From NCBI RefSeq assembly GCF_031954525.1, contig NZ_CP134867.1:4464001-4528000 (forward strand): DNA of 64,000 nucleotides, written 5' to 3'. This stretch comes from Dyella sp. BiH032 (GTDB lineage Bacteria; Pseudomonadota; Gammaproteobacteria; Xanthomonadales; Rhodanobacteraceae). This document shows positions 31,291-39,387 of this stretch, in pieces. Below the pieces are notes generated by a model. It made no database searches and was not told the DNA's origin. It was given only the letters and a program-made list of their open reading frames with translations. A program made the position numbers and the translations under genes. Positions within the stretch are counted from its first letter, which is position 1. Every line of letters begins with the position of its first letter.

Positions 31291-32727
31291 ATGACCAAAA
31301 CAGCCACCCGCACAAGCCTCACACAACGCACTATCGATTCAATCAAGCCCACCGAAAAGCAGATCGACTATGCCGATAGCGTGGTCCGCGGACTGGCCTT
31401 GCGCGTATCGCCAGGCGGAGCGATGACTTGGGTGCTCATCAAGCGCCTGCCCGATGTTGGCGTGCGCCGCATTCGTTTGGGGCGCTACGTGCGCGGCGGC
31501 GAGCATTCCGCAGCTCCCTACCAGCCCGAGGACGGTTTCCCCTCCGGCAACCGGGCGTTGAGCCTGAAGCACGCACGCGAGGAAGCGACGCGTGTGCTGG
31601 CTCTCGTCAACGCTGGCCGGAGCCCGGCCAAGGAACGGATCCTGGCGGCCACCAAGCGAGCCAAGGAGGCTAGCCGCGGTACGTTCCGGGACCTCCTGCA
31701 GGACTATGTCGCCTGGCGTAAGGAAGGGACCGAGAAACGGGCGCCAGCCAGCGCCCGGCAGACCGATGAGTGGGTCAGGCTTATCGATCGCTTGGACAAG
31801 CTATCGCCAGGTATGCTCGACCTGAAAGCCGGCGAGATCGAACCGGCCCACATCGTTGCCCTGCTCCGCCCAGTGTTCCATTCGGGCATCCCCCGCCCGG
31901 CCAAGGGCAGAGGCAGCAAGGGGCGGCGGAGCACCGGAGGCGCCCAGGGTGGCGCCGACAAGCTGCAGACGTTCCTGCGCGCCGCTTTTGCCTACGGCCT
32001 GTCCTCTGAGCACTCCGTCGCCAGACGGGCAGTCCGCACGTATGGGCTTGTCCACAATCCGGTCGCGCCAATCCCTCGGGAAGCGAAGTCGACCCCAGTC
32101 ACCCGGGTGCTTTCTGCGGACGAACTGCGGCAGTTCTGGAACACGATTGGGCTAGCGCCCAACGTAGGGGAAGTCATGGCCCGCCTGCTCCGCTTCACGA
32201 TCGCCAGCGGCGGCCAACGTACCCATCAACTAGCCCGCGAGCCGTGGGCCTCGTACGACCTGGAGAACAAAGTCATTTCTCTTGTCGACAGGAAGGGCCG
32301 CGGCGGCCAACCCCGCGTGCATCTGGTCCCAATGACCAGCCGCATGGTGAAGATCCTCAAAGAGCTGCAGCCGTTGACGGGCAAACATGCCTACCCATGG
32401 TCTACCAATGAACGTACTCACATCGATATCGCGTCGCCCGCTGGCGCGGTGAGGTACTGGCTCGGGTCAGAACACGCGATGCTCTATGGGAGGCGGATTG
32501 CGCCGTTCACCCCGCGCGATCTGCGTCGCACCTGCGCACAAATGATGCAGGCGGCCGGCGTCCCTGACATCTCCGCGGACCGGCTGCAGAGCCATGGCAT
32601 CACCGGCGTGACCGGACTGCATTACCGAAACGCGGCGGCGCTCTACCTGCCGGAGAAGCTGGCCGCGTTAAAGGCGTTCGACAAGGCGCTCGCAAAAGCG
32701 CTCCGCAACTCGGATGCGACCCAATGA
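31291..32727 (+). CDS. int: Tyrosine-recombinase integrase
   Basis: 478 residues of the P4-like site-specific recombinase family. An N-terminal DUF4102-type arm-binding region is visible (SLTQRTIDSIKPTEKQIDYAD, GLALRVSPGGAMTWVLIKRL). The catalytic part has box I IASGGQRTHQLARE, box II PRDLRRTC (Arg for the usual His at the first position, as seen in some P4-like integrases), LQSHGITG and the nucleophile tyrosine in HYRNAA. Start ATG 31291 is 156 bases from attL, the usual arrangement for element-borne integrases targeting tRNA. Confidence 0.92.
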   Translation: MTKTATRTSLTQRTIDSIKPTEKQIDYADSVVRGLALRVSPGGAMTWVLIKRLPDVGVRRIRLGRYVRGGEHSAAPYQPEDGFPSGNRALSLKHAREEATRVLALVNAGRSPAKERILAATKRAKEASRGTFRDLLQDYVAWRKEGTEKRAPASARQTDEWVRLIDRLDKLSPGMLDLKAGEIEPAHIVALLRPVFHSGIPRPAKGRGSKGRRSTGGAQGGADKLQTFLRAAFAYGLSSEHSVARRAVRTYGLVHNPVAPIPREAKSTPVTRVLSADELRQFWNTIGLAPNVGEVMARLLRFTIASGGQRTHQLAREPWASYDLENKVISLVDRKGRGGQPRVHLVPMTSRMVKILKELQPLTGKHAYPWSTNERTHIDIASPAGAVRYWLGSEHAMLYGRRIAPFTPRDLRRTCAQMMQAAGVPDISADRLQSHGITGVTGLHYRNAAALYLPEKLAALKAFDKALAKALRNSDATQ

Positions 32728-33047
32728 CCGAGAACCGCCCGGAACCCGCATAGCAGAGCCATCGGCCAATTGATTTTTGTCTTCAATGCACTGTTTTTGT
32801 TGATGATTTACCATCGAGAGCGTTGACAATTCGGCATCATAAGCTACGATGTGATCGTCTTCGCTCGCTCTCCGGAAGGCGTTTACAAGGTTCCCCTGCA
32901 AAAAGCGTTGGCCAATCGATGGCCACCCGAGCGAAGGGAAACGCAGATAAGGATCCTTGTTCCCGCCCTCTGAATCCCCACTAGGCCGTGGGATTCAGGG
33001 GCGTGCATCTCCTCCGGCTATCGGCCACCTCTTAATCCAGGTGTCCC
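32728..33047. other. Long leader between integrase and AlpA
   Basis: 320 bases with no gene. It contains a good sigma-70 promoter (listed separately) and, about 120 bases after the predicted start site, a stem of about ten bases at 32971-32998 (TGAATCCCCAC with GTGGGATTCA, one bulge). The long untranslated leader with a hairpin suggests regulation of the alpA-led operon by attenuation or repressor binding. Confidence 0.5.
32823..32850 (+). promoter_or_regulatory. Sigma-70 promoter candidate for the alpA-led operon
   Basis: TTGACA (32823-32828), a 16-base spacer, and TACGAT (32845-32850), in the otherwise gene-free leader before alpA. This would drive alpA, the unknown gene and the replication protein as one transcript. 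Confidence 0.55.
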
Positions 33048-33281
33048 ATGACCGATTCCATTTCCCAGATCGAGCAGTCTCACGACCGCGTCGTCCCCTA
33101 TTCGTCGCTGAAAACCGAGTACGGGGTGCCCTACACCCGCGTGCACCTTCTTCGGCTAGAGAAAGCGGGCAAGTTTCCAAAACGGTTCCGAGTCGGTGGC
33201 CGGAAGGTGGCTTGGTTTGCGCGCGAGCTTCGCGCGTGGCTCGAAGAGCGCTCCGCTTCTCGCACGGAGAATGGGGCATGA
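33048..33281 (+). CDS. alpA: AlpA-family transcriptional activator
   Basis: 77 residues. Winged-helix excisionase/AlpA fold: VVPYSSLKTEYGVPYTRVHLLRLEKAGKFPKRFRVGGRKVAWFARELRAWL. In P4 and in gram-negative PICIs, AlpA-type proteins turn on the excision and replication genes. It overlaps the next gene by four bases (ATGA), so it heads a three-gene operon with the replication protein. Confidence 0.9.
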   Translation: MTDSISQIEQSHDRVVPYSSLKTEYGVPYTRVHLLRLEKAGKFPKRFRVGGRKVAWFARELRAWLEERSASRTENGA

Positions 33282-33784
33282 AGGCCGCCGCTCGCGCGCT
33301 CCCTGCCAATGTCCCCATTCGGATCCGGGACCAAGAAACCATTTCCGAAGTGAAAGGGCTGATCAACGACCGCATTGAAGGTCGACTGCCGGAAGATCCC
33401 GGCATTGAAATTAGCCTTCTGTCGAACTCGGATTCGGATGCTCCTGAAGACTTGGCGCCCGCACTCCCCGGTGAGCGGATATTTCAAGTCGACCTGTACG
33501 TCGATGGTGGACACGTTCGCTTCATCGTAAGCACGCTCGGCCGCCCCGGTAGCGAACTGATCGGCTACACGTCGGATGAGCTGCGGAAGGGAGAAACGCA
33601 ACTGCGCAAAGTCATCGCGACCGCACGCCGAGAGGGCCGCGTCTCAGCGGACTCGCTCGGCGTGCTGTGGGATTACGAAGCCATGCTAGGCGCCCCCGCG
33701 GATTCTCCGGAGCGCTGGCAGCCCATTTCCCCTACGGATGAGATCATCGCGCATGCCATCTTTTGGCCGGAGGGCGGCAAGTGA
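33278..33784 (+). CDS. Unknown protein of the satellite replication operon
   Basis: 168 residues, acidic in the middle (SLLSNSDSDAPEDLAPALPGE). No family recognised. Its start overlaps alpA and its stop overlaps the replication gene by one base (TGATG), so it is translationally coupled to both and is probably needed with them. Longer upstream reading in the same frame is out of register with alpA and lacks a ribosome site. Confidence 0.75.
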   Translation: MKAAARALPANVPIRIRDQETISEVKGLINDRIEGRLPEDPGIEISLLSNSDSDAPEDLAPALPGERIFQVDLYVDGGHVRFIVSTLGRPGSELIGYTSDELRKGETQLRKVIATARREGRVSADSLGVLWDYEAMLGAPADSPERWQPISPTDEIIAHAIFWPEGGK

Positions 33785-35694
33785 TGTCGACTCCCCAGGA
33801 ACTGGCGGCCCAGGGCTTCAATGTCTTTCCATTGCGCCCCAACTCCAAACTGCCGGCCATATCGAACTGGCAGACGAGGGCCTCACGCGATGCCGCGCAA
33901 ATTGAGCGCTGGCTTGCCGCACATCCAGGCGCCAACTGGGGCATTGCGACTGGCCGGTTTGGCGAGGGTGACGCGCTGGTTGTCGTAGACATCGACAATA
34001 AGGGCGGCAAGAGCGGCGACGCCGCGCTGCTGGGGCTCGAACTGGAGGGGTGCGAGTTTCCCTCCACTCTAGAAAGCAGCACGCCGTCGGGTGGTCGGCA
34101 CCTGATCTACCGCGCTCCCGTGCCGGTCAAGCAAGGCGTGGACACGCTAGGCCCGGGGCTCGATATACGCAGTGCTGGCGGCTTCATCGTAGCCCCCGGC
34201 AGCATGATCGACGGCAAGTCGTATTCGGCCAACGAAGCCGAAACGCCTACGCCTGCGCCTCAATGGCTGATCGACCGGTGCGGCGCGCCACGTCCGAAGG
34301 CCGTCGACCGTACACCCCTGCCCGGCATTGACCCGCAGCGGGCGCGCGCTCGTGCGATCGAGTACCTCGCCCACCAGGCGCCGGAAGCCATCGAAGGCGC
34401 AGGTGGGGATGCCACCACTTTCCGTGTGGCAGCGAAACTGAAGGATCTGGGCATTGTCGATCCAGCGGACGCTTGCGCCCTGATGCTTGAGCATTGGCAC
34501 GATGGGTGCGGCTGGGCGCCGGACGACCTCGCCGTAAAGGTCAATAATGCTTACCTATACGGCACCAACCCTGCTGGATCGGATGCACCAGAGGCCCAGT
34601 TTCAGCCTGTCGAGACACCAGCCGCAGAAGCCAAGGCCCGGTACACACTGGAGACCATCGACGCGCTCCTAAGCAAACCGATCCCACCATGGCTCGTGCG
34701 CGGCATTCTGCCCAAGACTGGTCTTGGGGTGATCTACGGCCAGCCACGCTCCGGCAAGACCTTCCTCGTGCTCGATATAGCCATGGCAGTGGCCAAGGGA
34801 GAGCCGTGGGCCGGGAAACGGGTTACGCAGGGGAACGTGCTCTACATCGGCCTGGAGGGCCAGGTACGCACTCGCATCGATGCTTACAAGCGGCACCACG
34901 GCGGTGACTATTCCGGCTTCCGCGCAATCACAGGCGCAGGGCTGAGCGTGCTCGACTCGCGGGACATCAAAGATCTAATAGACGTCCTTCGTACCGAGAG
35001 CTTCTCGCCGTCACTTATCGTGATCGACACGCTCAATCGCGCCATGCCAGCCGGCGACGAAAATTCATCCGTCGATATGGGCGCCGCGATCGCTCAAGCC
35101 GGCCGGCTATCGCGCGCCTTCGGGTGCCTTGTCCTCTATATACACCACGCGTCCAAGGACCTAACCAAGGGTGCACGCGGTCACTCATCGCTACTCGGCG
35201 CCACCGACGCGGAGCTGCTCGTTACCGCGGAAGCTTCGGGCGCCCGTCGACTGAAGATCACAAAGGCAAAGGATGCAGAGGATGGGCTGGAGTTCGGCTT
35301 TAACCTCTCCGTGGTGGATCTAGGCCCGGCGCCCGATGCTCCAGATGAGCGAATCACCTCGTGTGTCGTGACTGACCTCGCGTCTTGCGCACCCGCTCGC
35401 GGAGGTAAGACGCTCAACTGGACGCCCGATCGCACGCTCGTGCGCAACGCATTTGTTACCGCGCTAGCTTCGGCTAGCGGGGCGGACTTCGACGCGCCAG
35501 CCCAGTGCACCACGGCGCAATGGCGGGCCGCTTTCTTCGAGCAGAACCCGCTGGGCGATGATCTTCGCGGTGCCGAGGCAAAGGCTGCGGCAAAGGTGCG
35601 GCAAAAGAAGTTCGAGCGGGGGAAAGACTGGCTGGTATCGGAACGTATCGTGCGTCAGTTCGAGGGGAAGGATCTGTACGAAGCTCCATCTTGA
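33784..35694 (+). CDS. PrimPol / AAA ATPase replication protein
   Basis: 636 residues in two parts. N-terminal bifunctional primase-polymerase domain (1-200): catalytic DxD in VVVDIDNKGG and the TPSGGRHLIY motif. C-terminal RepA/RAD55-like helicase ATPase (290-520): Walker A GQPRSGKT and Walker B LIVIDTLNRAMPAG. Such PrimPol-helicase fusions start replication of satellites and plasmids at iteron origins. The only origin-like sequence is 745 bases downstream (36439-36540). Confidence 0.9.
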   Translation: MSTPQELAAQGFNVFPLRPNSKLPAISNWQTRASRDAAQIERWLAAHPGANWGIATGRFGEGDALVVVDIDNKGGKSGDAALLGLELEGCEFPSTLESSTPSGGRHLIYRAPVPVKQGVDTLGPGLDIRSAGGFIVAPGSMIDGKSYSANEAETPTPAPQWLIDRCGAPRPKAVDRTPLPGIDPQRARARAIEYLAHQAPEAIEGAGGDATTFRVAAKLKDLGIVDPADACALMLEHWHDGCGWAPDDLAVKVNNAYLYGTNPAGSDAPEAQFQPVETPAAEAKARYTLETIDALLSKPIPPWLVRGILPKTGLGVIYGQPRSGKTFLVLDIAMAVAKGEPWAGKRVTQGNVLYIGLEGQVRTRIDAYKRHHGGDYSGFRAITGAGLSVLDSRDIKDLIDVLRTESFSPSLIVIDTLNRAMPAGDENSSVDMGAAIAQAGRLSRAFGCLVLYIHHASKDLTKGARGHSSLLGATDAELLVTAEASGARRLKITKAKDAEDGLEFGFNLSVVDLGPAPDAPDERITSCVVTDLASCAPARGGKTLNWTPDRTLVRNAFVTALASASGADFDAPAQCTTAQWRAAFFEQNPLGDDLRGAEAKAAAKVRQKKFERGKDWLVSERIVRQFEGKDLYEAPS

Positions 35695-35703
35695 AGCGCG
35701 GCC

Positions 35704-36396
35704 CTAGTCCAACAAGCGCCCCTTCTTGGTGGTCATTGCCGCAAAGTCAAAAGTACCGTGCTTGTAGCCGGTAGACGAAGTGCCCAGGTTTACGCCGCCG
35801 TACAAGCGGACCTGCCACGCAGATACTTGTGAATCATCGGCGGCCACAAACCCCCTGTATGCCAGCGCCCCACCGGCAAGACTATTACTCACCATGCTTG
35901 CCACGTGGCGGAGATGCTCGAACATGACGTCAAAGCGCCGTTGTCCCAGCGCATCGATAGCCAGGCCTTTCGCTTCATGCTCCGGGCCGAGCACCGTACC
36001 AAAGTGGTGATACAGAAGGCCGCGGCCAACGTAGGCCGCATATTGGATTAACTGCGATCCTCGAAAAAAGGTGGCGTGGGCATCCTCCGTGGATACGGGC
36101 GAGTACACCTCAAAGCCTTTGGCCATTTCACGCATCAATCGCGCGTTTTTCTGGATGCGCCGCCGTGCATCATCGAACAGGCGATTGGCAGCGGCGTGAT
36201 TGCCGGCAATGGGGAGCACGGCAACCAAATAGGTTTCGAGATCCGATTTCTTGTTATTGCAAGAAAGACAGGCCGGTACTTGCGGCAAATCTCCCCGCAG
36301 TTCTTCAGGGAAAAAAGCACGTGCCACGACGTGATCGCCAGTGGACGACGACCCTCCACAGTAAACACATGTTTTGCCCTTGAACTTCTTTCCCAT
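35704..36396 (-). CDS. HNH endonuclease-like protein
   Basis: 230 residues from ATG 36394-36396 with GGGGGCG upstream. The N-terminal HNH zinc-type motif is complete: CVYCGG, then GDHVVARAFFP, then CLSCNNKKSDLE. The C-terminal 170 residues are unassigned. HNH proteins assist cos cleavage in HK97-like phages but also act in defence; here the gene is convergent with the replication gene (nine bases apart) and not adjacent to terS, so its role is open. Confidence 0.85.
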   Translation of the reverse strand: MGKKFKGKTCVYCGGSSSTGDHVVARAFFPEELRGDLPQVPACLSCNNKKSDLETYLVAVLPIAGNHAAANRLFDDARRRIQKNARLMREMAKGFEVYSPVSTEDAHATFFRGSQLIQYAAYVGRGLLYHHFGTVLGPEHEAKGLAIDALGQRRFDVMFEHLRHVASMVSNSLAGGALAYRGFVAADDSQVSAWQVRLYGGVNLGTSSTGYKHGTFDFAAMTTKKGRLLD

Positions 36397-36438
36397 GACC
36401 GCGCCCCCTGTTTCCTCAGGGAAAGCATTCCATCGATT

Positions 36439-36540
36439 GGCGACAAAGGCGACAACTAAGCGACATGTCGCCTCTGTCTCCAAGCCATAGGGAAGGCGAC
36501 ACAGGCGACACCCCCCTTATAAGGGTGTCGCCTTGTCGCC
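36439..36540. repeat. GGCGACA iteron-like array, candidate replication origin
   Basis: Eight copies in 102 bases: direct at 36439-36445, 36448-36454, 36495-36501 and 36504-36510, one near-copy at 36459-36465, and inverted TGTCGCC at 36466-36472, 36526-36532 and 36534-36540. Spacing within pairs is eight or nine bases. GCGACATGTCGC at 36460-36471 is a perfect palindrome, and the second half is a long inverted repeat around CCCTTATAA. No coding potential. It lies between hnh and an HTH gene. Confidence 0.75.
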
Positions 36541-36546
36541 ATGGGG

Positions 36547-36735
36547 TCATCCTCTGGTTTGCACCAACTGGTCTTTCTCCCAAGCCTCCAGCTTGTCGAG
36601 TGGATACAGCACTCGCTTGCCGAACTTCTGGTACGGCGGACCCTTGCGCCTATTGCGCCAGCCTTCCAACGTTTTGACCTTCAGCCGCAGGCGGGCGGCG
36701 ACTTCTTCAGGGGTGAGGTGCATAACCGCCCCCAT
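36547..36735 (-). CDS. Small helix-turn-helix (HTH_17 type) protein
   Basis: 62 residues, MerR/excisionase-like: MHLTPEEVAARLRLKVKTLEGWRNRRKGPPYQKFGKRVLYPLDKLEAWE. Probably binds DNA as a regulator, or as a recombination directionality factor for the integrase. A GGAGG eight bases before ATG 36735 supports the start. It ends seven bases from the iteron array, which could be its target. Confidence 0.85.
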   Translation of the reverse strand: MGAVMHLTPEEVAARLRLKVKTLEGWRNRRKGPPYQKFGKRVLYPLDKLEAWEKDQLVQTRG

Positions 36736-36738
36736 GGT

Positions 36739-37056
36739 CTACGCCTCCGCACACGCCGCGATGAAGTCCGCATGCTGCTCCGGCCTTAGCTGTCGGAGGC
36801 TGTCGACGCCGAACCGCTCGAGCAAAGCGACAGGGACGCCCACGTTGGATATCCCATGTTTGGCCTGCAGGGCAGACATAGCCCGGCGCACGTCATCGGG
36901 CACGGGATGCTCTGGCAGGCGGATCGCCGGATGAGGGCTCTCCGTGGCGCAATCCTTTTTCGAATCTGCCGCGCCCTGTAAGGCAACTGCTCTGAGTGTG
37001 TCGAGAATCCGTTCGCCGTCTTCGATGCTGTCGACTTCGATCTGAAGAATAAACAT
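36739..37056 (-). CDS. Unknown phage-type protein
   Basis: 105 residues starting MFILQIEVDSIEDGERILDTL, with AGGAGG upstream. The C-terminal part (HGISNVGVPVALLERFGVDSLRQLRPEQHADFIAACAEA) looks like a helical tail seen on phage recombination or single-strand binding helpers, but I cannot name the family. It is three bases upstream of the HTH gene on the minus strand. Confidence 0.75.
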   Translation of the reverse strand: MFILQIEVDSIEDGERILDTLRAVALQGAADSKKDCATESPHPAIRLPEHPVPDDVRRAMSALQAKHGISNVGVPVALLERFGVDSLRQLRPEQHADFIAACAEA

Positions 37057-37179
37057 GGCCTTCCCTCCTGTTGGTGGCAGATGCCACAGCGCGCATCCTG
37101 CGTCGCCAAAAAAAACCAGTCAAATCAATTATTTATGTTGATAAAACCACATCACCCCAATCGATTAGGGGGCGCAGTG

Positions 37180-37302
37180 ATGCCAAAACCTCATCGCCGC
37201 CCCGGCGAAAGCGCGGCGGAGTTGGCTTTCCGGGAGTCGGTGATGTCGAAGGGGGTGTTGTCGCTTTGTCAGCACCGCGGTTTAGCCCAAAGAAAAACAT
37301 AA
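37180..37302 (+). CDS. Possible 40-residue small protein
   Basis: Starts ATG 37180 after AGGGGG; basic and hydrophilic, MPKPHRRPGESAAELAFRES onward. It lies in a 503-base stretch with AT-rich segments between divergent gene groups. No family. It may be spurious. Confidence 0.3.
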   Translation: MPKPHRRPGESAAELAFRESVMSKGVLSLCQHRGLAQRKT

Positions 37303-37559
37303 ACAGCAACTAAACGCAGAGCCTCCTTCGCCCGTTTGCTGCCAGCTACTCCAGCCCACCGCTCGCGCGCACGCGCGAGGAACTGGTCCGGCCGCAGCCG
37401 CCTTCAAGCCCCCATCTACTGCTATGTATGCAGTAGGTCTTACCTCTTTCAGTCGGTCGAAATTCAGCAATTACATGAGACAATTCAATCGCTTATCGAC
37501 TATGACATCGCCCCGCAAGACAACACTAGGCAACATTGGCGCACAACTCAGGACATCGA
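37303..37559. other. Leader upstream of the packaging genes
   Basis: AT-richer than its neighbours at both ends. The divergent minus (36547-37056) and plus (37560 onward) transcripts probably start around here. I see no confident promoter hexamers or structured element. Confidence 0.35.
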
Positions 37560-38174
37560 ATGTTCAAACGGAGCCCGTCCGCCGCCGTAGTTACGCAGGT
37601 ACAGAGCCAGCACGAGGCCGCCAAAGCCCGGCTGGAGGCCGCCCGCACGACGTACGCCGTCACGGTCCAGGAGCTGACCCAGGAAGGCGCAGTCGATCTT
37701 CAGGCCATCGCCAAGGCGCGCGCCAAGGTCGATGCCGCAGAGGCCGAGGAACGCGCCGCTCGCGACGCGCTGGGCACCGTGCAGGCCCGCCAATCGGCAG
37801 CGGAAGCCGAAGCCGCACGTAAAGCGACTGAAGCCCGCTACGACGAGGCCATCCGCGCCGCAAAGGCCCGCGCCGAGACTTCGCGGACCATCGCTCGCCT
37901 CCTTGGCGAATTGGCCGCGGCCTACGAACAGATGAACGCTCAGACCGCGACCATCGCTCGCGCTCTCCCCGACGCCAAAGATGCTGACGGCGCGGTTCTG
38001 CGCCAGCCACAAGTCGACGGCCTGCTGAGGCTGGAGATGTACCGCATTGGCTTGCCAGGCTTCATAGGGATGCAGCCGCGGCACGAAGTTGCGCCGATCG
38101 ACGACCGATTTGCAGAGACTGCCGGCCTGCTCCTGAGCTGGAAGCAGTGGACTTTGGGGGCGATGCATGGATGA
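37560..38174 (+). CDS. Coiled-coil phage protein of unknown function
   Basis: 204 residues from ATG 37560 with AGGAC seven bases upstream. Residues about 15-125 form an almost continuous Ala/Glu/Arg/Lys-rich coiled coil, with a less ordered C-terminal domain. It overlaps the next gene by eight bases and stands first in the plus-strand packaging/tail block. Confidence 0.7.
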   Translation: MFKRSPSAAVVTQVQSQHEAAKARLEAARTTYAVTVQELTQEGAVDLQAIAKARAKVDAAEAEERAARDALGTVQARQSAAEAEAARKATEARYDEAIRAAKARAETSRTIARLLGELAAAYEQMNAQTATIARALPDAKDADGAVLRQPQVDGLLRLEMYRIGLPGFIGMQPRHEVAPIDDRFAETAGLLLSWKQWTLGAMHG

Positions 38175-38715
38175 GAATGCCGCTGCATCGACTACGGCCG
38201 AGGCGCTTGGCGTTCCGAGCGCCCCAGCCAGCACTCCCGAGGCCGAAACCAAGGCCGCCCTGCCCCTGGCCCAAACGGATCCCGTGGCCGACGCCATGGA
38301 AGCATCGTTCTGGGACGAAAGCGCTCACCCCGGACGCTACAGCTTCGATCAGCCGCCGCCCGGCGTTCAGCACAGCCCCCAGCAAGAACTGCAGGTTCGC
38401 CAGCTGTTCGCAGAAGAAAGGTTGCCGCCCGAGATCGGCCGGCACATCACTACCCTGTGGAATCGCGCCCTGCTGAATCCCCCCTCTCATGAAAGCAATC
38501 TGGCCGCGATGCAGCAGGTCACCGCAGATATCTCCCGTCACGATCCAGTGCGCGGTGCCGAAACCATTCGCTTGGCACAAGCGGAGATCCAAGCGATTGC
38601 CAAGCGCAATCCCGCGATCCTCGACATGCTCGAACAGAGCGGTCTAGGTAACGATCGTTGGCTTATCGAGCACTTGGCCAATCGAGCGCGTGCCCGCGCT
38701 AACCGCGGCAAATAA
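38167..38715 (+). CDS. Unknown phage protein, possibly scaffold-like
   Basis: 182 residues. A disordered Ala/Pro/Glu-rich N-terminus is followed by helices and a C-terminus ending ILDMLEQSGLGNDRWLIEHL then a basic tail. That ending recalls phage head-scaffold or internal proteins, but the likeness is weak. It overlaps terS by one base (TAATG), so it probably works with packaging. Confidence 0.65.
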   Translation: MDENAAASTTAEALGVPSAPASTPEAETKAALPLAQTDPVADAMEASFWDESAHPGRYSFDQPPPGVQHSPQQELQVRQLFAEERLPPEIGRHITTLWNRALLNPPSHESNLAAMQQVTADISRHDPVRGAETIRLAQAEIQAIAKRNPAILDMLEQSGLGNDRWLIEHLANRARARANRGK

Positions 38716-39245
38716 TGGCTCGTCAGCTCAACCCGCAGCAGCGTCGATTCATCGCCGCTTACCAAACGGGCATCACGGCTACGCAAGCAGCCATCGAAGC
38801 CGGCTACTCCGCTAAGTCCGCCAAGTACATCGCGCACAAACTGCTGCACGAGAACCCGCTCGTCCGCGAGGAACTCGATCGCATCAGCGGTAAGTGGGCT
38901 GACGAAGCGGAATACAACCTTCAGCGCTTTATGCAGGACTTGGCTAGAGCCGAAGCGCACGCAGTGCGCACCAATAACGCCAACGCCTTGGTCAAAGTCA
39001 TCGAGCTAAGAGGCAAGGCGGCCAATCTGCTGCGCGAAAAGGTGGACATCACCGTCGAGCGCGTCGACGTAAACGGCGCTCTGGCAGAGGCAAAAGCGCG
39101 GCTGTTGCGACCTATGTGCGACTCGGCGCCAGCCATAGAAGGCGAGTTTGTTGCGCTGCCTGGCGTTGAGCGTGGTCGCTCAGTTGATAACGAATCAGTT
39201 GAACCGCCCTCCAGCATTTACGGCCAGCGGCTTTTCGAGCACTGA
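38715..39245 (+). CDS. terS: Small terminase subunit (TerS)
   Basis: 176 residues. The N-terminal helix-turn-helix is the Terminase_2 signature: LNPQQRRFIAAYQTGITATQAAIEAGYSAKSAKYIAHKLLHENPLVREEL. The middle is helical, consistent with an oligomerisation core. TerS recognises the packaging site and recruits the large subunit. No large subunit gene follows, which fits a satellite that redirects a helper's terminase. Confidence 0.85.
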   Translation: MARQLNPQQRRFIAAYQTGITATQAAIEAGYSAKSAKYIAHKLLHENPLVREELDRISGKWADEAEYNLQRFMQDLARAEAHAVRTNNANALVKVIELRGKAANLLREKVDITVERVDVNGALAEAKARLLRPMCDSAPAIEGEFVALPGVERGRSVDNESVEPPSSIYGQRLFEH

Positions 39246-39387
39246 CGGCAATGGGGCCCCTCCTTTCGCCGCGACCGGGGGCCGGGTGGCGGGGTACCCC
39301 CGGGAATTGGCGCGCGAGTTCCACCCGGGGCCAGGGCTAGGCCGGACTTTTAATTTTTTCGCGTGAGGCTCTAAGGGGGGCCGCCGC
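39246..39387. other. GC-rich spacer between terS and tailspike
   Basis: 142 bases with runs of C and G and several inverted CCCGGG/GGTACC elements. It then turns AT-rich (TTTTAATTTTTTCGC) before the tailspike ribosome site. Candidate location of a packaging site, but unproven. Confidence 0.3.

Noticed and set aside
35704-36396. HNH gene as a homing endonuclease or part of a defence pair
   Set aside because: No intron, intein or partner gene next to it; kept as an HNH protein of unknown role.
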